The position numbers and the translations under genes are program-made. Below, one piece after another: positions 26,588-36,703 of a DNA stretch of 64,000 bases. Each line of letters begins with the position of its first letter. The first letter of the stretch is position 1. Where the stretch lies: assembly GCA_032250735.1 (NCBI GenBank), contig JAVVEP010000004.1, positions 34,842 to 98,841 of the forward strand, in the 5' to 3' direction. Source of the stretch: Gammaproteobacteria bacterium. Its GTDB lineage: Bacteria > Pseudomonadota > Gammaproteobacteria > SZUA-152. The notes under the pieces are model-generated. The model was given only the letters and a program-made list of their open reading frames with translations. It searched no databases and was not told the origin of the DNA.

Positions 26588-28024
26588 TCAGGCGACCAGC
26601 TGGCGCGCCATGCTGTCGAGTTCCTCGCGACCCTCCACCACGCGCTCCATTACCCTGGCCACCTGTCCCGCATCGATCCCTACCGCGGCCAGCAGGTCGT
26701 CCGGCAGTTCATCGCTTGCGGCATCCCCCATGTCCAGCCCCTTCAGCAGCCGGTCGGCCAGCGCCACCAGCTGCACATACTGGGCATGCGGTCCGACATA
26801 GTCCGGGTTGTGATGTTCCCGCTGTACCACCAGGATCTCCTGCGGCATGTTCCAGGCCTCCATCAACCAGACGGCCATCTCCATGTGGGTGGTGCCGATC
26901 AGGCGCTGCTCCAGCTCGAACACCGGCGCCTGGGGCTCATCGATGACCGCCTTTTGCAGCCGCGCAAACTCTTCAGGAAACAGGTGGCCCAGCAGCAGAA
27001 AACCAAAATTGTGCAACAGCCCGGCGAGGTAGGCCGTGCCCGGACGCAGGCGCTGCGCGCGCGGCATCACATTGCACAGCGCCTGAGTCAGCGCGGCGCT
27101 GTAGGTCGCGTTGCGCCAAAAGGCATTCAGGCCTAGCGGGCCCTCCGGGGCGATCTTGAACGGCCGTGCCGCCGCCACGCCCAGGGAGATATTCATCACC
27201 ATGTCATATCCCAGCACCCGGGAGATGGCCTGGCGTACCGAGGCCACCTGACCCTGATAGGCGTAAAACGGCGACTGCGCATAACGGACGATCTGCGCTG
27301 TCAGGCTCGGATCCTTTTCCACCAGCTTGGCCAGGTCCTCGGCATGGGCGTAGGGGTTGGAATTGAGCTGAATGATCTTTTGCGCCAGGGAGGGCATCGC
27401 CGGCAGTTCGGTAATTCGTTCGACACGTTGACGCATGGTGGCAATCGGCATTTTCGCTACCTCCGGTTGAATTGCGGACACCCGCTCAGGCTGCGAGCGG
27501 GGCGCCGGTGTCGCGGCCAGGGTGTCCGCTGGCGACGGCGCTACCCGCTGCTCCGAGATCTGGGAAAAGGTGTTGCCGTACCAGGCATTGCTGTGCAGCA
27601 GCTGAAAGTCCTCGCCGCTGATCCGTACCAGCTCACCGGTGTTGCCCGAGGCAATATAGACATAGTCCTGGTTCAGCAGGGAATCATCGATGATCGTCTC
27701 AAAACTGTAGGCCTCGCCCAGTGCCGGCAGGATGCCCGGCGAGCAGTCGGCAAACACACCGCGATAATCGGCCTCATCGGCGGGGCGCAGCTTGCGGTGC
27801 AGCTGTTGGTTCAGGGCGTCCAGCTTCAGGCGGTGGGTCACCGGCAACACGGCCATCACCAGGCCGCTGATATCCTTCAGGATCATCGCCCGGGCGACGG
27901 CGGAGGGCGATACCTTACCAATGTCCCCCTTCCATCGTCCCTGCTCGTCAACCGGGCAGTTGATGATGGAATAGCGCACGTCCTGCGCATCGAGATAACG
28001 GCGTACGGTGATGGAGGTCGACAT
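26588..28024 (-). CDS. YbaK/ProX-type domain fused to HDOD domain
   Basis: 478 residues. Residues ~1-155 form a YbaK/EbsC-type aminoacyl-tRNA deacylase domain, with ARAMILKDISGLVMAVLP carrying the conserved Lys. Residues ~215-420 are an HDOD domain (ITELPAMPSLAQKIIQLNSN, ISRVLGYDMVMNISLGVAAA, AGLLHNFGFLLLGH). The HD pair is HN in this copy, so phosphohydrolase activity is unlikely and a binding or regulatory role fits, as for HDOD generally. The deacylase part may sense or edit mischarged tRNA, or simply bind a ligand. Likely operon with the diguanylate cyclase downstream. Confidence 0.88.
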   Translation of the reverse strand: MSTSITVRRYLDAQDVRYSIINCPVDEQGRWKGDIGKVSPSAVARAMILKDISGLVMAVLPVTHRLKLDALNQQLHRKLRPADEADYRGVFADCSPGILPALGEAYSFETIIDDSLLNQDYVYIASGNTGELVRISGEDFQLLHSNAWYGNTFSQISEQRVAPSPADTLAATPAPRSQPERVSAIQPEVAKMPIATMRQRVERITELPAMPSLAQKIIQLNSNPYAHAEDLAKLVEKDPSLTAQIVRYAQSPFYAYQGQVASVRQAISRVLGYDMVMNISLGVAAARPFKIAPEGPLGLNAFWRNATYSAALTQALCNVMPRAQRLRPGTAYLAGLLHNFGFLLLGHLFPEEFARLQKAVIDEPQAPVFELEQRLIGTTHMEMAVWLMEAWNMPQEILVVQREHHNPDYVGPHAQYVQLVALADRLLKGLDMGDAASDELPDDLLAAVGIDAGQVARVMERVVEGREELDSMARQLVA

Positions 28025-28284
28025 ATCTATCCTCTTGAAACAGTGGCCAAAATTACCGGCATTACGCCATTAGCGACAGATGTTCAAAAAAGTATAACCA
28101 TGAATACCAGAAAAACCTCTAGCCGCCTGTCAGCCGACCACCGGCACATTTCATTAAGCCACTGATTAGATTGGGATAATCGTCACTATCCTAGCCCCTG
28201 ACAGGTGATTGGCACAACCGAAAAATCCGAAAATGGGACGCGCTTCGCAAAATCCGCGGCCAGCTTCAGCGGCCGGGCCGGCCT

Positions 28285-31200
28285 TCAGCGTTCGGCGGGG
28301 ATATCGGTGGTCGCCTCGACGGGCGGCTTGAGGGGGGATGTCATGAGCTGTCGATAGGTATCCAGCGAGAAACGGCGCCGGCCGGGGGCGGTAAAACCGA
28401 CCTCAATCGCCTTCGGCCGCAGCTGGTGCCGACCGTCCGGCCCGACCGACAACAGGTGGTAGGCCCCCAGCGGCAGATCGTCAGGCAGCTGTACTTCCAG
28501 CCCGCCCCCGGCCGCAGCGCCGACCGCCAGCGCCGGCAGCAGGCTGACCGAGGCGAGCCTGGCCTCACCGGCCAGAAATGCCGCGCCGCGGGCGATGCTC
28601 ACCTGGGTATGGTTGCCGGTGGGGGGATAGACCGCGATCAGGCGCGGCGCCTGCGGCTGGCGGATGTCTACCACGCTGAGGCCGGTCTCACGCCCCACCA
28701 CATACAGCCGATCGGTGTCCAGCCACAGGCCGGTGATGACATCGGCGCTGTCATACTGCCCCAGCGCCACCAGGACATCCGGCCGGTCTTCGGCCGGGCG
28801 CCGCCACAGGCTGATCCGGCCCGAGGCGTGGCTTGCCGCCACCAGCCCAGCCTGCGCCCGCACCCCGACAAACGCCCCCGGCACCACCGCGCCCGGCATG
28901 AGTCGACCATCCGCCGCCAGCCGGTGCTGCGCCAGACCCTGCTCGGTCACCAGCCACAGATCCTCTCCGTCCAGCCACAGATCGTGCACCGACAGCTCAT
29001 AACGCGCCACCTCCCGCGGCCGTTGCGGATCGCGTACATCCACCACCAGCAGGCCGGCCAGGCTGTCGACGATATACGCATACTCGTTACCGGCCCGCAC
29101 CCGAGTGGCCTCGCCAGGGGTCTCGATGTGGCCAATCTGCCGACTGTAGAAGGGGTCGAGGATATCCACGATGGCCACCCCGCCGGCACCCGCCGCCACA
29201 TAGAGGCGCTCATCCCCGATCCACAGATCCTGGCTGTGGCCGGCAATCTCCAGCCCCTTGGCCCAGATGGGATTCAACGGATTTTTGATGTCATAGACCT
29301 GCAGGCCCCCGGCACCGCTGACGGCATAGAGATAGGTATCCCTGCTGCGCATCTGCTGCAGGCGATCGCGGGCGTGGTAGCGACTCACATAGGCCGGGCG
29401 CGCGGGGTCGCGCACATCCACCACCTTGATGCCGCCCCACCAGTCCAGCACGTAGGCGTACCCCCCCCGGACCTTCACCCCCCAGGCCGCGCCATCGGTG
29501 TCGAACTGGCCGATGATCTGGGGCACCGCCGGGCCTTGGGTATCGACCACCTGCAGGCCGGCCTCCCAGCTGGCCACGTACAGCACGCCGTCCCCCAGCT
29601 CCAGGCCGCGGGCGTTGCCGGGGATCGGTGTGTGGCCGATGACCCGGGGCTGGCGGGGGTCGCGGACATCCAGGGTGTACAGACCCTGATCGAAAAAGGC
29701 GACATAGGCACGGCCGTCCTGCAGGGCCACCGCCTCGGCCTGGCCGCCGGGATTAAACTGGGCAAAGGGTGCGGGACTGGCGGGGTCGCTGACGTCAAAC
29801 AGCAACAGCCCCGCGCGGTCGTCGGCGACAAAGGCCACCGTGCCCTGCACCTCGATATCCCAGGCCTTGCCCGGGGTGTCGTAGCCGCCGAGGCGGCGCG
29901 GCTGGCGAATGTCCGTCAGGTCGATGATGTGAAAACCGCCTCGATGGTCGGCCAGATACAGGGTATTGCCCACCCGCTTCATGGTGTAGGCCAGCCCCAG
30001 CCCGGCCATCTCCGCCGGGGTCAGCTCGGCCGTCCAGCGGGGGCGGAGCGGGTCCTGGACGTCGATGATCTGCAGGCCCTGATCGTCATCCCCCACCAGG
30101 GCGTAGTGGCCCAGCAGCGCCACGCCCTTGCTGGATCCCGGCGTGTGGTAGTTGGAGAGGTGGCGTAACCGGCGCGGGTTGCGGATGTCGTACAGGTGCA
30201 GGCCGGAGAACCAGTCGGCCACGTAGAGGATGTGGTCGTCATCGCCCTCAGCAAAGGCACCGCGGCGACTGCCGCCCAGGTTCAGCCCCTCGGAGGAGAT
30301 CGCGCCCCGGCCATCGCCCACCATCATCACCCGTTGCAGGCTGTGTTCGGTCGCCAGCAGGGCGGCATCCCCGTGCAGGGCGCCGAACACGATCGGTGCA
30401 TCCGCCCGAAAGGCCGCGCCGCTACTGGGCAGGGCGGGATTGGCCAGGCCCAGGCGCAACACCCCGCCGCTGCGCAGCATCAGCAGGGCGCTGTCGCCGC
30501 GGGGGGTCAGGCTGCCGGGCGACGGCCCAGCGGTCGCGTCCAGCGGCGCCACCGCGAGGCCCTGGATCGCGCCGTGCTTGTTGTAACTGCCACGCCACTG
30601 CAATTGTGCCGGGGTACCGATATCGAACAGCACCAGGCCGCCGCGACCGTCGGCCACCAGCGCCAGCCGGCCCTGCAGTTGCACGTCGTCGGGACGCCCC
30701 GAGGTGGCCTGAGTGTCCCGGAGCAGGGCCTGCCCGGCGGCGATATCCAGCACCGCGATGCCCGCCGGACCGACCGTCCATAGCCACGACCCACGCACGG
30801 CAAAGGCATCGGCCGCGACCGGCAATGCCCACTGCCGGTCCAGCCGGGGCGATGTCGCCTCGGCCCACAGCCAGCGCTGTAGTTGCACCTCATCCGCCGC
30901 CTGGCCCAGCAACAGATAGGCCGTCTCTCCATCCCATTGCAGGTCCAGCAGCCGACCGGACAGGGGCTGCGAGCCCAGCAGGCGCGGCGCGGTCGGTGTG
31001 GCGATATCCCACCACTGCAGCTGACCATCGGCCAGGGCCAGCAGCAGCCGATCCTGCGCGTGGGCCAGCTGGGTCACGGGACTGGCGAGCTCCAGCTGGG
31101 CCAGCACCTGGGCCTGGTCGCCGTGCAAGAGATCCTTGTCTGAAGAGAGGCCCGGAGAACGTGCGTGCGGTGACGCGTCCGGTGATGCGTTCGGTAACGA

Positions 31201-31605
31201 CAGCCCCGCGGCGGGAAAGTCCACAATGGACAGCCGCCGGTCGGCGGTAGCGAGAAACACCCGCTGACCCGCCGCTGCCGTGCCCACCGCCAGCATCGCC
31301 ACCGGCGGCGCGGTCAGCGTCAGCAGATGGGTGCGATAGGGCCCGGCGGGCATCAGCGCCAGCTGGGTGTCCGGTGTCCACTGAGCGGTCGGCAGTGTGA
31401 GGCGGGCGGCCTTGCCCTGTTGCAGGTTTTGCGGCGCGGTCGCCACGATACGCGGTGTCACGCTGACCGGCGTGACGCTCGCGGCCGGCACCGCACAGCC
31501 CCCCAGCACCAGCGCAATACCCGCTATCGCCAGCCCGGCCCACAGCGCGCCGCCGGGGGCGAGTCGCCTCGCCCGCGACACCGTTATTGGCCTGACAAGC
31601 CGCAT
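28285..31605 (-). CDS. Large LVIVD-repeat beta-propeller lipoprotein
   Basis: 1106 residues. A long signal ends in lipobox VLGGC, so it is lipid-anchored. The mature part holds at least ten LVIVD-type repeats of about 43 residues, each with a core such as GLQIIDVQDPLRPRWTAEL, GFHIIDLTDIRQPRRLGGYD or GIKVVDVRDPARPAYVSRYH; the N-terminal third carries more diverged copies. Such repeats make beta-propellers used as binding scaffolds at the cell surface. The C-terminal ~150 residues are different. Partner unknown. It lies 9 bp downstream of a second lipoprotein gene, so the two are probably expressed and possibly act together. Confidence 0.9.
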   Translation of the reverse strand: MRLVRPITVSRARRLAPGGALWAGLAIAGIALVLGGCAVPAASVTPVSVTPRIVATAPQNLQQGKAARLTLPTAQWTPDTQLALMPAGPYRTHLLTLTAPPVAMLAVGTAAAGQRVFLATADRRLSIVDFPAAGLSLPNASPDASPHARSPGLSSDKDLLHGDQAQVLAQLELASPVTQLAHAQDRLLLALADGQLQWWDIATPTAPRLLGSQPLSGRLLDLQWDGETAYLLLGQAADEVQLQRWLWAEATSPRLDRQWALPVAADAFAVRGSWLWTVGPAGIAVLDIAAGQALLRDTQATSGRPDDVQLQGRLALVADGRGGLVLFDIGTPAQLQWRGSYNKHGAIQGLAVAPLDATAGPSPGSLTPRGDSALLMLRSGGVLRLGLANPALPSSGAAFRADAPIVFGALHGDAALLATEHSLQRVMMVGDGRGAISSEGLNLGGSRRGAFAEGDDDHILYVADWFSGLHLYDIRNPRRLRHLSNYHTPGSSKGVALLGHYALVGDDDQGLQIIDVQDPLRPRWTAELTPAEMAGLGLAYTMKRVGNTLYLADHRGGFHIIDLTDIRQPRRLGGYDTPGKAWDIEVQGTVAFVADDRAGLLLFDVSDPASPAPFAQFNPGGQAEAVALQDGRAYVAFFDQGLYTLDVRDPRQPRVIGHTPIPGNARGLELGDGVLYVASWEAGLQVVDTQGPAVPQIIGQFDTDGAAWGVKVRGGYAYVLDWWGGIKVVDVRDPARPAYVSRYHARDRLQQMRSRDTYLYAVSGAGGLQVYDIKNPLNPIWAKGLEIAGHSQDLWIGDERLYVAAGAGGVAIVDILDPFYSRQIGHIETPGEATRVRAGNEYAYIVDSLAGLLVVDVRDPQRPREVARYELSVHDLWLDGEDLWLVTEQGLAQHRLAADGRLMPGAVVPGAFVGVRAQAGLVAASHASGRISLWRRPAEDRPDVLVALGQYDSADVITGLWLDTDRLYVVGRETGLSVVDIRQPQAPRLIAVYPPTGNHTQVSIARGAAFLAGEARLASVSLLPALAVGAAAGGGLEVQLPDDLPLGAYHLLSVGPDGRHQLRPKAIEVGFTAPGRRRFSLDTYRQLMTSPLKPPVEATTDIPAER

Positions 31606-31614
31606 CGTGTGCTG

Positions 31615-32271
31615 CTATCGCACCTTGTACAGGTATTTTTCCTGCTTGTAGATATTCTCCGGCAGGGCGGGCAGCAGCTCTTTGACGGCGCTCGCCGGCG
31701 GGGCATCGACCTCGGTGAGCCTATCGATGGGGGCGCTGCGGGCGGCGCCGGTGGCGAGGGTGCCCCCCACAAAGCCGTCCCCCGGCTGGATCAGCTGCTG
31801 GGCCTCGGCCAGGCTGACGGGCTGCGGCTCATAAAACACCCCGCGGAATTCCTCATTGAGCTGACGCACGTAGACGAAATAGGTCTTGCCGGCAATAAAC
31901 TTGTATTCCCGAGCCCGCCACACCTCCACCGGGACGGCCTGATCCGTGAACATCGTCTCCGAATGGACCTTCAGCAGGCCCATGGCGGGCCTGATATACA
32001 GCAGGCTGTAATTGCCCTCCGCCTGGGTGAGCAGGGTCTCATTCTGGAACGAGATGCGCACCCGGGCATCGGACACCCCTTTGCTCTTATAGGGCTTGGG
32101 ACGGATGAAATACACCCTGGCCACCTCCGCCATCTGCGCCTCCGTCACCACCCCCTCCAGCACCAGCGGATGCTGTTTATTGACGGTGGCGCAGGCCGTC
32201 AACAACAGCGCCCCCGTGATCAAAACCCAGGCTCGCGCCCACCGCCCCTTACTACCCCTGTCACTGCTCAT
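31615..32271 (-). CDS. Lipoprotein, DUF2846-like
   Basis: 218 residues with signal and lipobox LLTAC. The region VARVYFIRPKPYKSKGVSDA through LEFIAG-type YKFIAGKTYFVYVR resembles the DUF2846 family of small periplasmic lipoproteins of unknown function. The C-terminal ~60 residues are low in recognisable motifs. It is the first gene of a pair with the LVIVD lipoprotein (9-bp gap). Confidence 0.72.
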   Translation of the reverse strand: MSSDRGSKGRWARAWVLITGALLLTACATVNKQHPLVLEGVVTEAQMAEVARVYFIRPKPYKSKGVSDARVRISFQNETLLTQAEGNYSLLYIRPAMGLLKVHSETMFTDQAVPVEVWRAREYKFIAGKTYFVYVRQLNEEFRGVFYEPQPVSLAEAQQLIQPGDGFVGGTLATGAARSAPIDRLTEVDAPPASAVKELLPALPENIYKQEKYLYKVR

Positions 32272-32315
32272 GTCATTACCCTCTGCTACTGGTTTGTGCC
32301 GATAAGCTATCGGAC

Positions 32316-33353
32316 TTACGGCGCCGGGTTGGGATGCCGTTGATGTATCGCCTCGATACCGGCCAGCAGGGCATCGCTCAGGGAGAGATCCCTGCTGGCC
32401 AGATTGCTCTGCAACTGTTCCAGGCTGGTCGCGCCGATGATCGTGCTGGTCACGAAGGGGCGACTGGTCACGTAGGCCAGGGCCATCTGCGCCGGATCCA
32501 GCCCGTGCTCGCGCGCCAACGCCACATAGGCCTCGGTGGCCGCCTCCACCTGCGGATTGGAATAACGCGTAAACCGCTCGTACAGGGTGATGCGCGCCGT
32601 GGCGGGGCGCTGCCCGTGCAGGTATTTGCCACTCAGCACCCCGAACCCCAGCGGTGAATAGGCCAGCAGACCACAGTCTTCCCGATGCGCCACCTCGGCC
32701 ATGCCCACCTCAAAGCTGCGATTGAGCAGACTGTACGGATTCTGCACGCTCACCATGCGGGGCAGGTCGTACTGTTCGGACAGCCGCAGAAACTCCATGG
32801 TGCCCCAGGGGGTCTCGTTGGACAGGCCCACCTGCCGAATCTTGCCCGCCTGCACCAGATCCGCCAGCACCCGCAGGGTCTCTTCGATAGGCACGCTGTG
32901 GTCCGGCGCATGGCGGTAACCCAGCTGGCCAAAATAATTGGTATTGCGGTCCGGCCAGTGCAGCTGGTACAGGTCGAGATAATCGGTCTGCAGGCGCGTC
33001 AGGCTGCCGTGCAGGGCCTGCTCGATATTGGCCCGATCGAGGCAGACCTGGCCGTCACGCATGTACTCCAGCCAGTCGGCCCGGCCTGCCACCTTGCTGG
33101 CCAGCACCACCTCGTCACGCCGGCCCCGGCGGCTCAGCCAGCGGCCGATATACTGCTCGGTGAGGGTGTAGGTCTCGGCCCGTGGTGGCACCGGATACAT
33201 CTCGGCGGTGTCGATAAAATTCACCCCCGCCGCCAGCGCCGCATCCAGCTGCGCATGGGCCTCGGCCTCGGTATTCTGCTCGCCCCAGGTCATACTGCCC
33301 AGACAGATGGCACTGACCTCGATATCGGTACGACCCAGTTTTCGATACTCCAT
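32316..33353 (-). CDS. tas: NADP(H)-dependent aldo-keto reductase, Tas type
   Basis: 345 residues, TIM-barrel aldo/keto reductase. Catalytic residues appear in FIDTAEMYP (Asp, Tyr), VLASKVAG (Lys) and LYQLHWPDRNTNYFG (His). The last stretch and SMTWGEQNTEAEAH near the start are characteristic of Tas. It reduces carbonyl compounds with NADPH; the physiological substrate is unclear. It is not obviously linked to its neighbours, lying 44 bp before the lipoprotein gene on the same strand. Confidence 0.92.
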   Translation of the reverse strand: MEYRKLGRTDIEVSAICLGSMTWGEQNTEAEAHAQLDAALAAGVNFIDTAEMYPVPPRAETYTLTEQYIGRWLSRRGRRDEVVLASKVAGRADWLEYMRDGQVCLDRANIEQALHGSLTRLQTDYLDLYQLHWPDRNTNYFGQLGYRHAPDHSVPIEETLRVLADLVQAGKIRQVGLSNETPWGTMEFLRLSEQYDLPRMVSVQNPYSLLNRSFEVGMAEVAHREDCGLLAYSPLGFGVLSGKYLHGQRPATARITLYERFTRYSNPQVEAATEAYVALAREHGLDPAQMALAYVTSRPFVTSTIIGATSLEQLQSNLASRDLSLSDALLAGIEAIHQRHPNPAP

Positions 33354-33567
33354 CCCTTCACCCCGTTGTATACGTCTTTATATCTTTGTATCAGCACTGC
33401 CGGAAATAAGACCCATCATACCGCCACTGCGGCCCGCTCAACAATTCAGCACGCTGCTGCGTGCCCTGACCACCCAGTCCGGTTAAGCCACGGATTCAGG
33501 TTAATCCCCTGACTTGCCGATAACTCCCGAAACCCGGTTCCCCCTTCGGCACGTCAGAGAGCCCAGC

Positions 33568-34794
33568 ATGCTTTTGAACCCATCGCCAAGCGCCCCTGAG
33601 ATCTCGATCACCCGTCAGGCCATCTATGATGAAAACGAGGGCACCTTCGCCTACGAGCTGCAATTTCGAAACAGCGATGCGGAATTTTCCAGCATCGACG
33701 ACAGCGACCCCGCCTCGTCGCAGATTGTCGCCAATGTCTTCATGGAGATCGGCCTGAAGCTGCTGGTCGCCGACAAGCCCGCCTTGATCAATCTCCCCCA
33801 CGCCTTTCTGAAACAGCGGCACAGCATCCCCTTTGCGAAGGACAAGTTCATCCTCGAGATCTCCGCGGGCTCAGGCATCGACACGGACCTGCTGGCTGCG
33901 CTCAGCGACTTGCGCGACCAGGGCTTTAGCATCGCCCTGCAAGACCTGGCCGACGACGGCACAGCCGCAGCGCTGGTCGAACACTGCGAGCTGATCAAAC
34001 TGGACATCAGCACCGTCAGCCGGGACGAACTCGCGCGCCGCGTCGAGCGGCTCAGGCCCTTCGGCAAACTGCTACTGGCCCACCGGGTCGACAGCCAGGA
34101 GGATTTCGAGTTTTGCAAAAGCCTCGGCTTGCAGTATTTTCAGGGCAGTTTTCTGAACCAGCCGAAGGTGGTGAAATACACGACCCTGCCCCTCAACAAA
34201 ACCCTGCTGCTACAGATCCTGGCCAAGACCCAGGACCCCAATGTGGAGTTTGGCGAGCTGGAGGAGATCATCGGCCAGGACGTCGGCATCAGCTTCAAGT
34301 TTTTACGCCTCATCAACTCCGCCAATTTTGGCCTCTCCAAAAAGGTGGAATCACTGCACCAGGCCTTGATGCTGCTGGGCCTGCAAGAGATCAAGAGCTG
34401 GGTCTCGCTGGTGGCCCTGTCCAACATCGATTCGGTGCCACAGGAGCTGACCGACATGTCGCTGTCGCGGGCCAGATTCTGCAAGCTGCTGGCCGAAAAG
34501 GCCGGCTGCGCCCATCCGGACACCTACTTCACCATCGGCCTGTTTTCCCTGCTGGATGTCATCATGTCGAAGTCCATGAAGAGCATCCTGGGCTCGCTGC
34601 CGTTTGCCGACGAGATCAACCAGGCGCTGATCTCCCACACGGGGTTGATGGGCGAGGCCCTGGATTGCGCCATCGCCCATGAACAGGGCGACTGGAAGAT
34701 GATCAAATTCGCGCACCTGACCCCGGCCGAAATCAATGCCATCTACATCGACACCCTGGAATGGTGTCGGGGCATACGCTCACAGCTGCGCTAG
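33568..34794 (+). CDS. EAL-HDOD (YuxH-type) signalling protein
   Basis: 408 residues from the ATG at 33568 (an in-frame TTG at 33514 is possible). The N-terminal half resembles an EAL domain but is degenerate: AYELQFR replaces the E-A-L start, and the metal-binding acidic set is incomplete, so c-di-GMP hydrolysis is doubtful. The C-terminal half is HDOD (LAKTQDPNVEFGELEEIIGQ and FKFLRLINSANFGL), again without a working HD pair. Proteins of this YuxH layout act as regulatory scaffolds. It stands alone, convergent with fadD. Confidence 0.87.
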   Translation: MLLNPSPSAPEISITRQAIYDENEGTFAYELQFRNSDAEFSSIDDSDPASSQIVANVFMEIGLKLLVADKPALINLPHAFLKQRHSIPFAKDKFILEISAGSGIDTDLLAALSDLRDQGFSIALQDLADDGTAAALVEHCELIKLDISTVSRDELARRVERLRPFGKLLLAHRVDSQEDFEFCKSLGLQYFQGSFLNQPKVVKYTTLPLNKTLLLQILAKTQDPNVEFGELEEIIGQDVGISFKFLRLINSANFGLSKKVESLHQALMLLGLQEIKSWVSLVALSNIDSVPQELTDMSLSRARFCKLLAEKAGCAHPDTYFTIGLFSLLDVIMSKSMKSILGSLPFADEINQALISHTGLMGEALDCAIAHEQGDWKMIKFAHLTPAEINAIYIDTLEWCRGIRSQLR

Positions 34795-34828
34795 GCGGCG
34801 ATGCGGGGAATTAAAGCGAGGCAGCGGG

Positions 34829-36625
34829 CTAATGCCCGGCGTACATCCTGTCGATGTCGGCCTGATGCTGCGCGATGATGGCCTCACGCCGCAATTTCAT
34901 GGTCGGCGTCATGCTGCCGTCCTCTATCGTCCACGCCGTGGTCGACAGGCACAGCGCACAGATCTTTGCATAACCGGGAAAATCCGTCAGGCGGGCGGCG
35001 ACACGCTCCAGCATCCGCTGCTGCACGGCCGGGTCGCTGATGGCCTGCTGTTCGTCAAGGCCCTGTCCGTCAAGATCCTGGGCGGCGAGTTCCTCCCTCC
35101 AGGCCTGCGGTTCCAGCACCAGGATGGCGCTCAGATAGGGCCTGCCCTCGCCGATCACCAGGGCCTGCTCAAACAGGGGGTCCAGGCAGATTGCCATTTC
35201 CATATCCACCGGGGGTACCTTTTCCCCGTTAGACAGGACGATGATCTCCTTTAGCCGGCCGGTGATGTAGATGTGGTTATTCTCCAGCCGCCCCTTGTCG
35301 CCGGTGTGGAACCAGCCCTCATCGTCGATCACCGCCCGGGTGGCGGAGGGGTTATTCCAGTAACCCAGCATCACCGACGGGCTGCGGGTCAGCAGCTCGT
35401 CATGCTCACCCACCCGCACCTCGATCCCCGGCAGGGGTACGCCCACGCTGGCGGGGTCGTTGTCCTGTTCCGGATTGCCGCTGATGATGGGGCTGGTCTC
35501 GGTGAGGCCATAACCCTGAATCAGGTTCAGCCCCAGACCGATAAACAGGCGCGACACCTCCGCCGAGATGGGCGCGCCACCGCAGATGGCCAGACGCAGA
35601 CGCCCGCCCAGTTTGGCCATCACCTTGTTGGCCACCAGGGCCTTGAGTATCGGCCAGCGCAGCCCCCCGCTCGCACCCTCGCTAAACCGTCGCCAGCCGA
35701 CATCCACCGCGCGGTTAAACAGGCCGCGGGCAAGCCCGGACTTGTCCGCCACCTGGGCCTGGATCCTGTTGTAGACCCGCTCATAGATCCGCGGCACCGA
35801 AATCAGGATGGTCGGTCGCTGGCTCAGCAGGTCCTCGGCCAGGTTTTCCACCGAGCGGGCAAAGGCCACGCGGCTGCCGGCCATCATCGGGATGTAATAG
35901 CCTAGGGTGCGTTCCAGCATGTGCGACAGGGGCAAAAACGACAGCAACAGGTCCTCCCGGTAGATGGGAAACACCTGTAGCGCCGCAGCGACATTAAACA
36001 GGATATTGCGATGACTGAGCATCACGCCCTTGGCGCGACCGGTGGTGCCGGAGGTGTAGACGAGGGTCGCCAGGCTATCGATATCCGGTGGGGTGGGTAA
36101 GGTCGGTTGCTGGTCAAACACCTGCCAGTCGCCCAACGCCACCCGGCGGGCATAGCCGGCGGCCGACGCGCAGGCCTGCACCGAGACGATGCGCACCAGC
36201 CCCTGTAGCTGGGCCGCGATGGAGGACAGTTGCTGGAGGTCAGCATCGCCCTCCAGCAGCAGCAGCCGTACACCCGCGTCCTGCAGGATGTAGGACAGGT
36301 TCTCGGCGCGATCGTTGGTGTACAGCGGCACCACCACCAGGCCCAGGCCCAGGGCCGCCTGTTCGAAAAAGGCCCACTGGGGGGAGTTGCGCAACAGGAT
36401 CGCCACCCGGTCGCCGGCGCTCAGGCCCTCGCCCTGCAGCGCCACCTGAATGGCGGCGACCTGGCGCGCCGCCGCCTGCCAGCTGTAGTCTTCCCAGCGC
36501 CCCTGCAGGGGGTCGAAATGACGGTAGGCGATGGCATCCGGGGTGCGCCGCACCCGTTCACGAAACAGCCCCGGCAGACTGCCGGCGACCTCAAGGGGGA
36601 TGATATCCAGTGTGCCTTTTGCCAT
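34829..36625 (-). CDS. fadD: Long-chain fatty acid--CoA ligase
   Basis: 598 residues. ANL-superfamily motifs: YTSGTTGRAKGVMLSHRNI (P-loop), GYGLTETSPIIS, and TGDKGRLENNHIYITGRLKE near the C-terminus. It activates fatty acids to acyl-CoA with ATP. The ATG at 36625 is chosen because AAGGAAA lies upstream and the N-terminus MAKGTLDIIPLE is normal. It is the last gene of a five-gene minus-strand fatty-acid degradation unit. The overall look is the FadD15 type of long-chain ligase rather than E. coli FadD. Confidence 0.92.
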   Translation of the reverse strand: MAKGTLDIIPLEVAGSLPGLFRERVRRTPDAIAYRHFDPLQGRWEDYSWQAAARQVAAIQVALQGEGLSAGDRVAILLRNSPQWAFFEQAALGLGLVVVPLYTNDRAENLSYILQDAGVRLLLLEGDADLQQLSSIAAQLQGLVRIVSVQACASAAGYARRVALGDWQVFDQQPTLPTPPDIDSLATLVYTSGTTGRAKGVMLSHRNILFNVAAALQVFPIYREDLLLSFLPLSHMLERTLGYYIPMMAGSRVAFARSVENLAEDLLSQRPTILISVPRIYERVYNRIQAQVADKSGLARGLFNRAVDVGWRRFSEGASGGLRWPILKALVANKVMAKLGGRLRLAICGGAPISAEVSRLFIGLGLNLIQGYGLTETSPIISGNPEQDNDPASVGVPLPGIEVRVGEHDELLTRSPSVMLGYWNNPSATRAVIDDEGWFHTGDKGRLENNHIYITGRLKEIIVLSNGEKVPPVDMEMAICLDPLFEQALVIGEGRPYLSAILVLEPQAWREELAAQDLDGQGLDEQQAISDPAVQQRMLERVAARLTDFPGYAKICALCLSTTAWTIEDGSMTPTMKLRREAIIAQHQADIDRMYAGH

Positions 36626-36703
36626 GCTGCCGATTTTCCTTGCCGTTCGGGTTATGCTGCCGGGTTTGTGTTGCACGGGCTGTATGTTGCAACAGTCGCG
36701 ATA

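Noticed and set aside
28126..28205. Inverted octamers CCTGTCAG and CTGACAGG 64 bp apart
   Set aside because: Too short and too far apart to stand out from chance.
28426..30168. 580-codon plus-strand frame opposite the LVIVD lipoprotein
   Set aside because: Antisense of a repeat protein; the apparent His/Asp periodicity mirrors the LVIVD repeats on the other strand.
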